Below are positions 51,411 to 61,992 of a stretch of 64,000 nt of DNA, one piece after another; the stretch's first letter is position 1; each line of letters starts with the position of its first letter. The notes beneath the pieces were generated by a model. That model was not told the origin of the DNA. It saw nothing but the letters and a program-made list of their open reading frames with translations, and did no database searches. The DNA lies in assembly GCF_040807025.1 (NCBI RefSeq), contig NC_090952.1, positions 24,673,068-24,737,067 on the forward strand, in the 5' to 3' direction. The position numbers and the translations under genes were made by a program. Source of the stretch: Struthio camelus. Its lineage: Eukaryota; Chordata; Aves; Struthioniformes; Struthionidae.

Positions 51411-54400
51411 AAATCGGACCTTCAGTCAACCATTTACAAGCACTGGAAACTCCCCTGCGTAGGTCCTTTAATTTGCTAAGAAGAAACTAAAGGTGATCTT
51501 TTCTTCCAGCCTCTCTGACTCTTTTGCCTTCTTGGAGTTCACTCTGGTGGTGTTGGAGGAGCTACTGCCGAGAGGAGGGTCATTGTGGTGGCTCTGGTCC
51601 CTGGGGAGCGGGAATTGGCCTCTGTTTGGCCACGGTTTCCTGCTGCCGGTTTTCCTGAACAGTTTAGTGATGCTGGGTTTGAAAGGTTGTCATTTACTCC
51701 CAGAGGAAAGCGCAAAGGGGCAAATTCTCCTGCTTCGCTAGCCAAGCTCCTGGTCCAGCATCCCACCCTCCACGCGCTTCCTCCTGCCTTCACCCCCTGC
51801 GTGTCCCTACCTGAACGAGGCAGGGAAAAAATGCCACTGATACCTACAACGCTCACTGAAAGACAGGAGCAGCAAGAAAACAACTCATCTTCAACCAAAG
51901 GAAAGAAAAGGCAAAGAAAAGTTAGAATGGAGAGACATATGGATCCTACAAGAACTCAGCTTTGCACTGACAAAGACCTATTTAAATTGGGAGCAAGTCC
52001 GATTCTCAGAGCCCACTCGCTGCCTTCTGCCAAGTCTTTCACCGAGCAGGTTCTGCTTTCTCATCGTTTCCCCAAAAGATTATGGATTCCCTGAACTTTA
52101 AGAATGTTTAATCAGCACAATGCTGGCTGGCACCACAGAGAAAAGCTCTTCCAAGGGCATTTTCGAGGCCATTAAACTCCCTCTGAAATCTACCTGGATG
52201 ATGTGTTTTTTACTTGCATTCTTCATGGGTACTCCAAGGTGAAAATTAACATTTTTAATAATATCAGCCTGTTCTCTAGGTGTGTAACAGATTAACTACC
52301 TCTAATGGCTACAAGATTTCACCCACAGGTGTAAAATAAATGAAGGTCAAAATCTTTCATTTGAGACAAGATGTATTATATTGATTGGCAGAGCAGATGC
52401 TAAACAAGCTGAAGAAAAGATTATAATGTTAAATATGCAGCAGCGAGACAATCTGCAGGCTCCGAGAAAGGATTTCACACTCCCTGCTGAAAGCCGTGGG
52501 CCCTGGAGCGCTTCTGCAAACCAAATTGCCATATTTCTCCTAAAGCATAAGCTATCTGGCTGTTAACCTGGGCATTGCAATAGTGTGGGGAAGATGCGAT
52601 TTCTGCAAAATCCCTACGGCCAAGGAAGTCCTTGGAGGTGGAGGCCAGGCAATGCTGCTCCCCACGGCTGGACGGCAACGACGGGGGCACAGAAACCAGC
52701 CCACGAAGCGGCCCCGTGCCAAGGCCAGGGGACCTCACACCTCGCGTGAGGTCGCTCAAGGCTCGCAGCATCCCTCAGCCTCGACAATGCCCTGTGCTTC
52801 GCTGAAACCACGGCAACCAGAGATTTACTTAAAAATAAAAAGGAAAAAAAAAAAAAGCAAAAGCCCTGTTTCTGGTGAAGGAGACAGCAGCTCCTGCAAG
52901 GTGTCAGCACGCTGTCTGCCTGCATCCCTGATCAAATCTGGGCCAAATCCAGTCGCTGCCCGATTATATAATGGAAGTTTATTATTAACAACACCGCAAG
53001 GTTAAGTAGGAGAGGAAACGTCTGCACACGTTTGCACTGAACAGACCCCGCTCCTGACAGTTCCCGTCCCTCAGCCCCACTTTGAGAACAGGTCACATCC
53101 TGGCCACCCCAGTGGGAGCTGAGCGCCGTGAGCAGTGCCAGCACCCCAGCACCAGCGAAAGGGATGTGCATGGCCCGTTCGTGATGTTTCCCAGTGCTCC
53201 CACCCCTCGGCCAGCGCTCCTGCCCAGCACCCCGAAACCCGGGACGAGAGCAGCCCCCGGCTCCTTCTGCCAAAGTGAAGCTTCTGAGTGGAAAGAGAGA
53301 CCTGCGTTTCTGCAGGCACGCAACCCTCCGTCCTGCTTTGCTCCCCCAAAGGGGGTCTTTGAACATGTCTGCAGTCCCTTTCCAGACCCAGAACCAGAGT
53401 TTGTGGCCTAATGGAAGACGGTGCCAGCAAATCCCAGAGAAGCTGCATGAGATTTGCTCAGGACGGAAGTAATTTAAGCAAGGAGGGGGCTGTTATTTGG
53501 ATATAAGGAGGTAGATAAACCGGCCTTTGCCTTGACCCTAAGCTTCCTAGTTGCCATGACCCTCTAGGAGAGAGGAAAAGGGGAAAACAACAACAACAAA
53601 ATCTAACAGCAACTGGAAGGCCGTGCTGGGTAGTAACTCAGGTCACGCTTTCATCTCCCCACTTGACAGCTTTCACGTTTTGACTGAACCATAACGTTAA
53701 TAAACAACATATTGTGTGCTCTCCCTTTCACGGGCTTTCCACTGGCATGTTGACATGCAATTTCCCATCCTTTTTATCATGCAGCCTGAGCGCAGAGCCA
53801 GGAGCCTTCCTGCAGTTAAGAGCTGACAGGTTAGAGTTCTCACTCGTTGTCGCTAAGGCGTTAATAAAGGCTATTTTGCTCGTGTTCATGAAGTGGAATC
53901 TGAGTTTAATGGCTTTTTCTGCTACAAGAAAGGGAAAAAAAATTAAAACAATGTTCTGGAACTGCTTAAATCTTAAAAAAGTAACATTATCGTAAGCCAA
54001 AGGAAGAGGGAAATTTTGAGCCAAAGTACGCCCAGGTCTCAGAGCAGAATTTTAGACAGAGACGTTTAACTAATGAAATGTCAGGAGGGAGTTTTCTCTG
54101 CAGCAGGCTGTTGTTGCAGAACCTGCACATTGTGCTTAAACATTGAATTGCTCCATTGTTAGAAGCACTTAAAACCGAGCAGAGACATGCTTGCTTGTTC
54201 TGGCTGTGGGAGATACTGGAGCTTTTAGATCGATTGTTATGCAAATCCACCTCCCCTTTCAGCCGGGGTTAAAAGCTGCTCTCCAGTCAATTAAAATCGG
54301 AGTCACTTAAGTTACGCTTGCACCAAGGTTAGCTTTCCATAGATATCAGGCTGTAGTTGTGCATTTTAAAATGCAGATAAGGTCCCCGTTTCTGTCTCGT

Positions 54401-56188
54401 AGGAGAGAGAGACAAAACAAACAAATAAATCACTAAAAGTGCTTTTCCCCGGGCCCAGGGAAAGCCACCTGCATCAAAGGCCCTCTGCATGGATGTGACT
54501 TGGGCACCAGCTCCAGGCAGTGCCCAAAACCAGGGATCCCAGTGCAGCTCGTAGCTGAGTGGAAAAAGGGCCCCGTCATCCACAAAACCTTTGCTTACCC
54601 TCAGTCCAGCAGCTCACTGTGCTTTTCCACAGTCTTGGCCTCAGGAGAGCTCTGGGAGGTGCCGCTGGACAACCCTGCAGCACCTATGCTTAGCTCCTGG
54701 GCTGCACTACAGATAGAGCCTGCAACGTCAAGACACGTGCCACGCAATCCTCCTTTTCCTAAGGGAGTTGGGTTCCATCTCCAAAATTAAGCACTTAAAC
54801 AACTCACAGGCCAAAGCCTACAGAAGTTTGCATTTTACAGCCAGATGGTTTGCAAGTGAGCTCGTGTTTCTTGCTCCTTCCTCTTGGACCGCAAGCCGTG
54901 ACCTGCTACTCCACCTCTCTGGGGTGAGGCATCTATTTCTGGAGGACCCATGCAGTAAAGCTGCTCCTTGCTTTGTGGAGCCAGATAAACAGCACACCGT
55001 TGATTTAAACATGCCACTTTATAGCAGGCAGACAGGTTTCCCCTTCAGCAATGTGCTTTATCAGCTGCAACATGAGCAGGTCAGTAAAACGCATAAGTAT
55101 GCTGTTAGTCAAGACCCGAGATATGCATCATGAAGAGCTTGTAGACCATTCACTAGCTGCCAGACCGTGCTTTCCGGCTCACCCGTGCTCACCTGCAATC
55201 CTATCCCCTTCCATGCAGGAGCCGGCTTTGCTAAGGAAGCCCAGCCGCCAAAAACAGCTCACCTAGTGCTCAGCAAAACCTGGGCAAATAAAGTGTCACA
55301 GAGCCAAAGCCCAGCACCCGAGGGCCCCAGGTGTATGTGACCATCGTGCACCTGGCGGCGTCCGGCGGGTGGGCCGTTTCGGGTAGAGGTTTTGTATAAG
55401 CAAAGCGCTGCAGCCTGGGCTTGCACGGGAGAGCTGAGGGAGCCCAGCTCCAGCGACGCAGCTGCCGGGGGATCAGTCCAGGGCGAGCAGGGAACTAATT
55501 GTGTGCTAAAAGCTGCACATTTGGTGTGTGACACAGCGCGTGCTTCAGCAAGCGGAGCCGGGCAGCGGGGGGTGATGGAGAGTAACGGCTGCACGGTCAG
55601 AAATCATCACAGTGCAGCCTGCTTGAAGGGTTTGTTTCCAAGAGAGCTGTTATCTTGGCTCCGCTGCCTGAATGTCATAGCCCCATGCCCCTTGTCTTGG
55701 TTAAGCGCATAGTTTTATGACTGTTTATAGGAGCTGTAGCTCTTGTCCTCTACAGTGGATGAAACAGTGCTGCCGTCCTTCGCGATGTGCCTGGAGAGGA
55801 AGTCGGGGTCCATCCTCACCGGCGCTCCTGTGCACAGCGCAGCCGCCGGTGCTGCTGGCCCCTGGTTTGCAGCAGGGAAGCACAGTCTCAGCTGCCTCTT
55901 CCCAGAGCAAAACTTTCCGCTTCTTTCCGTGGGGCTGAAAGTGAAATTTTGTTATTCATCCTTCAGATGAGACAGCAGCACTATTTCCCTGCGTCTCAGG
56001 GGAAACCTGCTTTCGAGATAAAGGTAGGCTGCAGAGATTTTACTTTCTTTTATGCAAATATATGTGTAAAATTAAAAACGGAGAGATACTGCAAATCATA
56101 TTCCAGGCTGGTGCATGGCTTTGTGCACAGAAAGTGACTCTGGAGATAGGTGACTCAGGCTCACCTGCAGGCTCACTTTTGCCAGGAA

Positions 56189-56202
56189 TTTTTTTTTTTT
56201 TT
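56189..56202. repeat. T14 homopolymer
   Basis: Fourteen consecutive T followed by AAATTTATTTC in noncoding DNA. Simple low-complexity sequence. Confidence 0.8.
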
Positions 56203-56559
56203 AAATTTATTTCTTTCTAGCTAACTGAAACCAAATAAAATGTGGTGGCCGAGCCTGCCCTGGTGAATAGTCTGTCCTAGTTCTTCCCAAGGGAAAGGCT
56301 GAGCAGCCATACTATGGCCAACAATTATGAAGAGCTTTCTGAGAAAAGGCCAGCATCCCACCCAACAGTTTGCTACAAATCCGAAGTGGTGCAAAGGGCA
56401 AGGAGCCGCTGCGACTACCTTGCTGGCTGGGCAAGCAGAGGAAGGACTGAAATGCCAGGACATTTCTGACCTTTGAAGGTTTCTTCTAACCCCTTAGCAC
56501 AATTTGAAACTGCATTTTGGAGCCTCCTTCCATTTGCCCTGGAGCAGCACTGCATTCAT

Positions 56560-56890
56560 GATATTGTTACAGCATTAATGGATGTTCTCCTAAGGGTTAT
56601 AGTCCTGCTGTCAAAAATTTTTTTGCAGGACAGTGCTTAGACAGTGATAAAATAGCTAATGGGGAGCTTGGAGTTGTGTGTAATGACAGTGTAATTCCCA
56701 GTGTCCCACGTGAATTGTGTTTGCATTCACGCATTTTGCAAAACAGAAACATCAACCATTAGGAATGATTGTAATTAGCATATTACTAATTCATCAGGCT
56801 CTTTTGGTTTTCATGTCATTTATAAAAACTCTCAGGCCCATACCTCATCAGTGAGAGGTGTATTACACACCAGCATGCAAATCCCCTGAT
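56560..56890. promoter_or_regulatory. AT-rich block resembling a conserved noncoding element
   Basis: The block contains tgtaatgacagtgtaattcc, cccacgtgaattgtg (an E-box), gattgtaattagcatatt, attactaattcatc and an octamer at 56875-56882. The density of homeodomain-type words together with an E-box and an octamer is typical of developmental enhancers. Inference only. Confidence 0.35.
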
Positions 56891-57239
56891 TTTACGGTCT
56901 AGTCTCACCAGCACTTTCTCATAACCATGCTCACGCTAAGAAGTACGTAAGCCATGAGCGAGCCCATTGATTCCCACAAAATCCTGCTCACAGCCCGATG
57001 TCCTCGCTCTGGCAAGCCTCCACACGCCAAGCGAACTCCCTGCCCCTTCACTGGGAAAATGCTATACCCACGAGGAAGCTTCACACTCCAGCTCCGTGAT
57101 TTCTGCACGGAAAGCTTTCTCCATGCACACAGACAAAGTGCGGAGCCAGCTCGACCAAGGTAGCATTGAGGTTTGTGTGCCCGAGTCCTGCTCGGAGCAA
57201 AAAAATGAAATGTTCAGATGCTTTTAGAGCACCGAGCTC

Positions 57240-57420
57240 TTCAGGAGCCAACTACACATCACATGACAGTCACGGAGGTATTGCAATAAATCACACAGCA
57301 CTAATGGCCATCGAGCTATTTAACCAAGGCAAATTACTTTAACACTACCTCAATGCATTAATGAATCATCCATTAATTAATTAATTCAAATTATTGAGAA
57401 TTGGTCTTGCTAGGCTAAAG
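57240..57420. promoter_or_regulatory. AT-rich block with tandem TTAA words
   Basis: The block contains gcattaatgaatcatcc followed by attaattaattaattcaaa. The repeated ATTA core offers many homeodomain sites but is also a simple tetranucleotide repeat, so a regulatory role is doubtful. Confidence 0.2.
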
Positions 57421-58939
57421 TGACTTAGGACCAGATCCAAACAGGACAGCAATGTTTAAACTGTCTGTGAAATCGTGATGGGCACGAGGATCCCAAACAC
57501 CTGCGGCAGCCTCAGCTCCTTTGCTGCAATGATGCTGAGCAGAGGAAGAAGCATGAGTTTATCCCGAGCTGGAGAACTCCTCCATGCAAAGGGAAGGATC
57601 CCTTTACAGAGCCAAACCTTTATCACACCTCGCTCAGAGATGAAGAATCCCCAGATGTCCAGCTGCTCACCAGCCATGCTGCCCCCATGGGAGTTAGTTC
57701 CTCAGGCACAGGCAAAGGAGAAGAAGCACCACTGTGCTCTTTAACTCCCTAGGATAATCAGCAAAAGTCTGCAGAGCGTTTCTACTGGCTTCCACGTCCT
57801 TTCTTTACGCGAAAGTCCTAGATTATTGATTCTATGCTAATAAAATCTATCTGGATTGTTTATGAAGAGGCTCCTAATCTAAGGAGGCACCTAATCACTT
57901 AATATGGGTGTAAATTCACCGTAGTCGCAATCAGTTCGTTGACCAGTAATCTAGTGATATTCACCAAGCAACTCTTAGAAATTAGAGGTGTTCTGAACAT
58001 AACACGAATCCAGTTCTGAGAGTCAGCTGGGAGGTGACTAGCTACACATGGAAAGACCTGAGATGGTGGGAGGTTTTATGCTACTTATCAAATACCATAT
58101 CCAATGCCTGGAAGCTAAAGCTGGGTGAATTCAGCCTTAAAATAAGCAGCAATTTCCCACCTTGGTGGAAGATTAAAAGCTGAGAGAGCGGATAAATCTC
58201 TAAAATAAGAAATTTCTGAACAGTGGGATTTCATCTAGGGAAAACGTTCTAACCCTCTGCAAGTGCAGGACCATATAGGCCCTGCTGCTTCGCAGGACAG
58301 GAGCTGCAGATAGCAAATAGACTCTCAAAAGAGAGGCAAAACAAGCAAGGAAGCAAGATTTCCCAATGGCAAGTTGTTAACCATTTCCACATGAGTTCAT
58401 TAAAACGGCAAAAATCCTGAAAGGGAGGAAACGTTCTTTTCTCCTGGTATAAAGAGATGAACAACAAGGCAAGAGTTTGAAGGACTCACCTTGGTCTCAT
58501 CGAACATCTGCACCAAACCGGGCTGCTCCCAGCCTGGCCATCTGCCCCAGGAAGGAGCCTCCCGTTACCCCCTGGGCCAGGCTGCAGAAGTATAGGGCAT
58601 GTTAGTAAAAAGAGAAAAATTAGGCTCCTACCTAATAACAACTCCTATCTCTTTTGTAAATGACTGTGGGATCAGGTGTGACATTTAAGCAGCATAGATG
58701 GGAGAAAAAGGAAAAAAAAAACACCCAAGGTGATGAGGATTGGCCAATTAAACATTCAGGAAGCTGTGTTAATTAAAGGCTTTTCATGAGGAGATTTCAA
58801 AGGACTTTGCAAACACAGATGGAAACCTATTTTAACAAGCAGTGACGGGTCCCAGAGAGTCAGAGTCAAGCCAGCAGTGCAATGTCCTCTGGTGGCATCT
58901 CCAATTACTACAGTAGACAGCTCCAGCAGAAGCTCGCTG

Positions 58940-59070
58940 TGCCAGAGCCTGCCACTGACAGAGCACAAGCCAGTCGTTAGGCTGATTGATTTTGGGGACT
59001 ATTATGCCATTAAAATGAATAATTGCATAGCCAGGGCTAGTAAATTATTATCCCCTGCATAATATCCATA
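58940..59070. promoter_or_regulatory. AT-rich block resembling a conserved noncoding element
   Basis: The block contains gctgattgattttgg, gccattaaaatgaataattg and gtaaattattatcccctgc, an ordered series of PBX/HOX-like and TAAT-type words without coding potential. Inference from texture. Confidence 0.25.
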
Positions 59071-59999
59071 ACTCTTTGTGAGGGCTCAAAAGCAACTGGA
59101 TCATCCAGTAGCTCAGAAGTGGCCCATCATCGCTAGCTCAGAGAGGGGGAATTGATTTTTCCCTTTTCTTAATGAGGATGTGTAATGCAGCAGCTTTATG
59201 CACTAGTCAGCTGAGATGGAGGCTATTCAATAGGCTTGGAAACGGTTCACACCTGAAGCAGGTTTTCTTGGTTTTTTTCCCCCCCAGGAAGAGGGAAATG
59301 CAGAAAAGAGTGGAACAAGTCACAGTTAATTTCCTTGTTCTTTAAGTATGGTTGTGGTCACCTCCTTTCCTGCTTAAGCCAGGGAAGATGCTCCCAATGA
59401 GCATTAACTTTCAGGAATTGCTGAGGAACGCATTGAGGGTTTATGGCACTAATCAAGAAAACAGGGGCATGTAAAACAAAAGAGCCCATGCTACCAGCAC
59501 AGGGAGAAGTGCCTTTGCAGCAGAGGCTTGTTCACTCTGTTCTTGTCCTAGGCCATTATTTTCACTTTCCTGAGACGCCTTTCATGAGGTGTACTACAGG
59601 GAACAGCCATCCCCTTTGTGCATAATCCTGCACGGATCTGTGAGCTGGAAACGTGGACTGCAAGCACCGAGACAGTTATAACAACCCCCTTACATGAGTT
59701 TCTCATCCCAAGCGGGTATGCGAAGTGGAGAAAAGTGCACCAGCTCCTCAAAATCCTCTGGAGGCCAAAAAAAAGCTACTGAATGCGTTTGTGCTCCTCT
59801 GACTGTGGCCAATGTGAATGGCAGGAGTGACGGACACAGCAGAAGTGAAGCAAGGCCTTGGTGTGCTGCTCAAGATCCTATGTGAGGGCTGAGCACGGTT
59901 ACGGTGTTAGTCACCATCCACGGAAAGATGGATGCATTTTGTCTCTCCACATCCTTTGGTGCCTGGTTCAGCGCAGTCGTCACCCAAGGCCCGAGGCAC

Positions 60000-60250
60000 T
60001 ATGAATGATGCATTAAAATTTAATTGCTTTATGGAAATGTAACTTTCAATATTTCATTAGGATCTTTCCCATCTGTTAAACATCATCCTAGAGAGTTTGG
60101 TGACACTTTAAATGAAGCTACGAAGAGATGCTTTTATTTTAGATGTAATTGGATAGCTGTTTTATTATGAATTAATGAACTATGATGATTAAAAATAATC
60201 CAATTGTAGCAAACCATGTATTAACAATTAATCCTGACTAAAACCACAAC
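60000..60250. promoter_or_regulatory. AT-rich conserved-element-like block at the presumed 3' end of the FAM162-family gene
   Basis: The block is rich in TAATT, ATTAA and TAATCC words (gcattaaaatttaattgc, ttatgaattaatgaac, caattaatcctgac) and overlaps the two candidate polyadenylation signals. It may be 3' UTR end, an enhancer, or both. Confidence 0.3.
60161..60166 (-). terminator. Candidate AATAAA polyadenylation signal for the FAM162-family gene
   Basis: The plus strand reads tttatt, giving AATAAA on the coding strand about 680 nt after the stop codon. A second AATAAA lies 28 bp further on at 60133-60138. These are the first canonical signals after the stop. They sit in an AT-rich block, where the hexamer can also occur by chance. 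Confidence 0.4.
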
Positions 60251-60364
60251 CAAACAAGTGCCGCGGAACTTTTATGACAATGTCCAGAACTAGAAGATCA
60301 AAAAGCAAAACCAGAGAAGTGCAGCAGGCTCGGAGGTAGACACATAATTGACCTCTCCGGGGCA

Positions 60365-60399
60365 GGGGGGGGGGAAAAAAAAAAAAAAAAAAAAAAAAA
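60365..60399. repeat. G10-A25 homopurine tract
   Basis: Ten G are followed directly by 25 A on the plus strand, preceded by a shorter G run (ggggca). It is the longest homopolymer run I noticed in the window. On the minus strand it is T25-C10 inside the putative FAM162 3' UTR. The A run has no recognisable retroelement body upstream of it, so a simple expansion is more likely than a retroposon tail. Confidence 0.85.
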
Positions 60400-60843
60400 G
60401 AGTTCTGAATTATGTTTTAAAATCACAGTCACTTTGGCCAAGTCTGTTGTCGTTAGAGGAATTTCGTGGACTCGGGTGCTCCCTGATGCAGGGCCACACC
60501 TTTCCTGGCTTGGAGAGGACACATTGGTGGCCACACGGAGCGTCAGTGGCACCATACAGAGCCGATCCTGATCTGGGGGGTCCTGCACCCATCCCAATTT
60601 CCAGTTAGGAGACAAGATTTCTGTATTTCAGCTGAATGCAGTGGCAAAGACCAGAGGCCACAGAAAGCATTTGCTGGAATTTCCGTAGGAATTTCACAGT
60701 TCATATGGGGCAATTTTTAAGCAATGAAGTCTTTGCCCTGAGAAAGTTGTGGGAGAAAGATCCAAAGAGTTAAATGAAGACAGGTACATATGCCGCATGT
60801 GCAACACACTTATCTCCTGCTGTTAAAATAAATCTGTTCTTGA

Positions 60844-60951
60844 TCATTGTGGCGTCTCAACAGCTGCCTCCTGATCTTTCTCTGCTTCAGCCCTCCATTT
60901 GGCCTTCTTTTCTATATTCATTCTCAGCAGCGTGTGATCCCTTTTAGCAGC
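60844..60951 (-). CDS. FAM162A/FAM162B-like: FAM162-family protein, terminal coding exon with stop codon
   Basis: The acceptor is tttattttctaag, a less common AAG type but with a pyrimidine-rich tract. Phase is 0, matching the previous exon's end after Gly-Lys-Glu. It encodes 35 residues and TGA (60844-60846): AAKRDHTLLRMNIEKKAKWR followed by an acidic, Gln-rich tail AEAEKDQEAAVETPQ. The A(A)xR-H-x-L plus (N)xEKKA(K/R) pattern is the FAM162 C-terminus after the membrane helix. Two things are odd: the usual ESLT-like segment is replaced by HTLL, and the tail after KKAKWR is Gln/Glu-rich and ends in PQ rather than the Ala/Lys-rich end I recall for the mammalian proteins. Because the acceptor is weaker than the others, the exact first base is the least certain boundary of this gene. 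Confidence 0.85.
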   Translation of the reverse strand, partial: AAKRDHTLLRMNIEKKAKWRAEAEKDQEAAVETPQ

Positions 60952-61883
60952 CTTAGAAAATAAACGGTGAAAATCATTGCATGAGAACATTTCCCACTAA
61001 TAAATTTCCCCTCCTTGCACCACTTGCTTTGATAACCCACTGTTCTTTTTTAATATTTTGCAATGCAAGAAGTTAATGTATTTCCTTTCTTTACCAGATT
61101 GTCAGCATTTGTAGCTTCTGATTAGCAGAAAAATCGTACTGCATATTGCATATAGAGGGGCATAAGCAGGTAGGAAAAATGGTACAGCTTCCAGTGATGA
61201 AAAATTGGATGTGGAGAGATTCTTGGATTTTGGGGGGCATGGGGTTCCGTTGTCACTGTTTGCTCAGCTGATTCTGGTCAGGAGCATCAGGCCACCATTC
61301 CCATCCGCTCTGGACTCAGCTGCTCCATCCAGGGGCTCCTGCTTGCGGCCCGGCACGCATGGCTGGGACGTGCTAGCCCACGCCAGGAGCTGGAGACTCT
61401 CCTTCCCCATCAACAGAACGGGAGAAGCAAATCTGAGTAACAGCTTTTGGGAGACATGGTGGCCAAAGGCAGCGTCCTCGGCAAGGCCACTGGGAGCCCA
61501 TTGCCTGTGGCGGCTGGGCAGGACAGGCCTGATGATGAGGTCAAAGCAGGGCAGTGCATCAGGACTGCTGTGTTTGTAGCCTGTTCCAAAGCTTGCTGAT
61601 GTTATCTCAGTTATTCTGTAACCTTTGGCACAGCCTTTCCCCAAGACTCCAATATATAGGGCATTGCAGTACATCAAGTTAGGGTAAAGCAGGTCAAGAG
61701 GAAAACGTTAACCAGCCAGCAACACTTGCCAAAGCCCATCTGTCCCTCAGAGAATGTGGTGCTGCAAGTCCCCTGCAAGTATTACTGATATGCACTTTAC
61801 TTTAAAAGTCTTTGCCTCACCTGGCATACATAGACCCTATGTGAAGTGGGACAGTTTTCCCCTCACTCCGAAAAAGTACTCAC

Positions 61884-61992
61884 TTCTTTGCCTGAGACTA
61901 CCATGGCCAAACAGCCCAGCAAGGTCAGCGCAATCATGACGTAACAAACTTTTATCCTCACTCTGTTCCTCGCAGCATCGAGGACCTCGGAC
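61884..61992 (-). CDS. FAM162A/FAM162B-like: FAM162-family protein, transmembrane exon (probably exon 3)
   Basis: This 109-nt exon follows a pyrimidine-rich acceptor (ctcttttttgcag) and ends at a perfect donor (GAA|gtgagt). Its first base completes the serine codon split from the previous exon; 36 codons follow. It encodes SEVLDAARNRVRIK and then a hydrophobic stretch VCYVMIALTLLGCLAMVVSG, followed by KE. The LDAARN..R.K motif followed by a Tyr-x-Met-Ile-x-Leu-Thr transmembrane helix is characteristic of FAM162A and FAM162B. Those proteins are anchored in mitochondrial membranes, and FAM162A has been linked to hypoxia-induced, mitochondria-dependent cell death. The open frame continues past the donor for a few codons, but the next exon joins in frame and restores the family's C-terminal pattern, so the donor is well supported. 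Confidence 0.93.

Larger units (their letters stand above)
51411..60000. other. Noncoding stretch alternating GC-rich and AT-rich blocks
   Basis: GC-rich parts lie at about 52620-53400 and 55300-55600. AT-rich, conserved-element-like parts lie at 53690-54000, 56560-56890, 57240-57420 and 58940-59070. Low-complexity runs include A13 (52844-52856), T14 (56189-56202) and an ATTA/TTAA tetranucleotide run (57372-57386). An exon-like segment at 55967-56023 is given as a finding. No gene was recognised in the interval just downstream of the FAM162-family gene. Confidence 0.5.
60115..60843 (-). other. Putative 3' UTR of the FAM162-family gene
   Basis: The stop codon is at 60844-60846. Reading on along the minus strand, the first canonical AATAAA signals I find are at 60161-60166 and 60133-60138, giving a 3' UTR of about 700 nt; the cleavage end at about 60115 is a guess. 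The stretch contains a long T25-C10 tract (60365-60399 with its G10 on the plus strand). No other open frame of note is present. An earlier noncanonical signal cannot be excluded. Confidence 0.45.

Noticed and set aside
61264..61677. 137-codon minus-strand frame in FAM162 intron 3
   Set aside because: It lies wholly between two well-supported exons of the gene, has no splice sites joining it in phase, and resembles no FAM162 segment.
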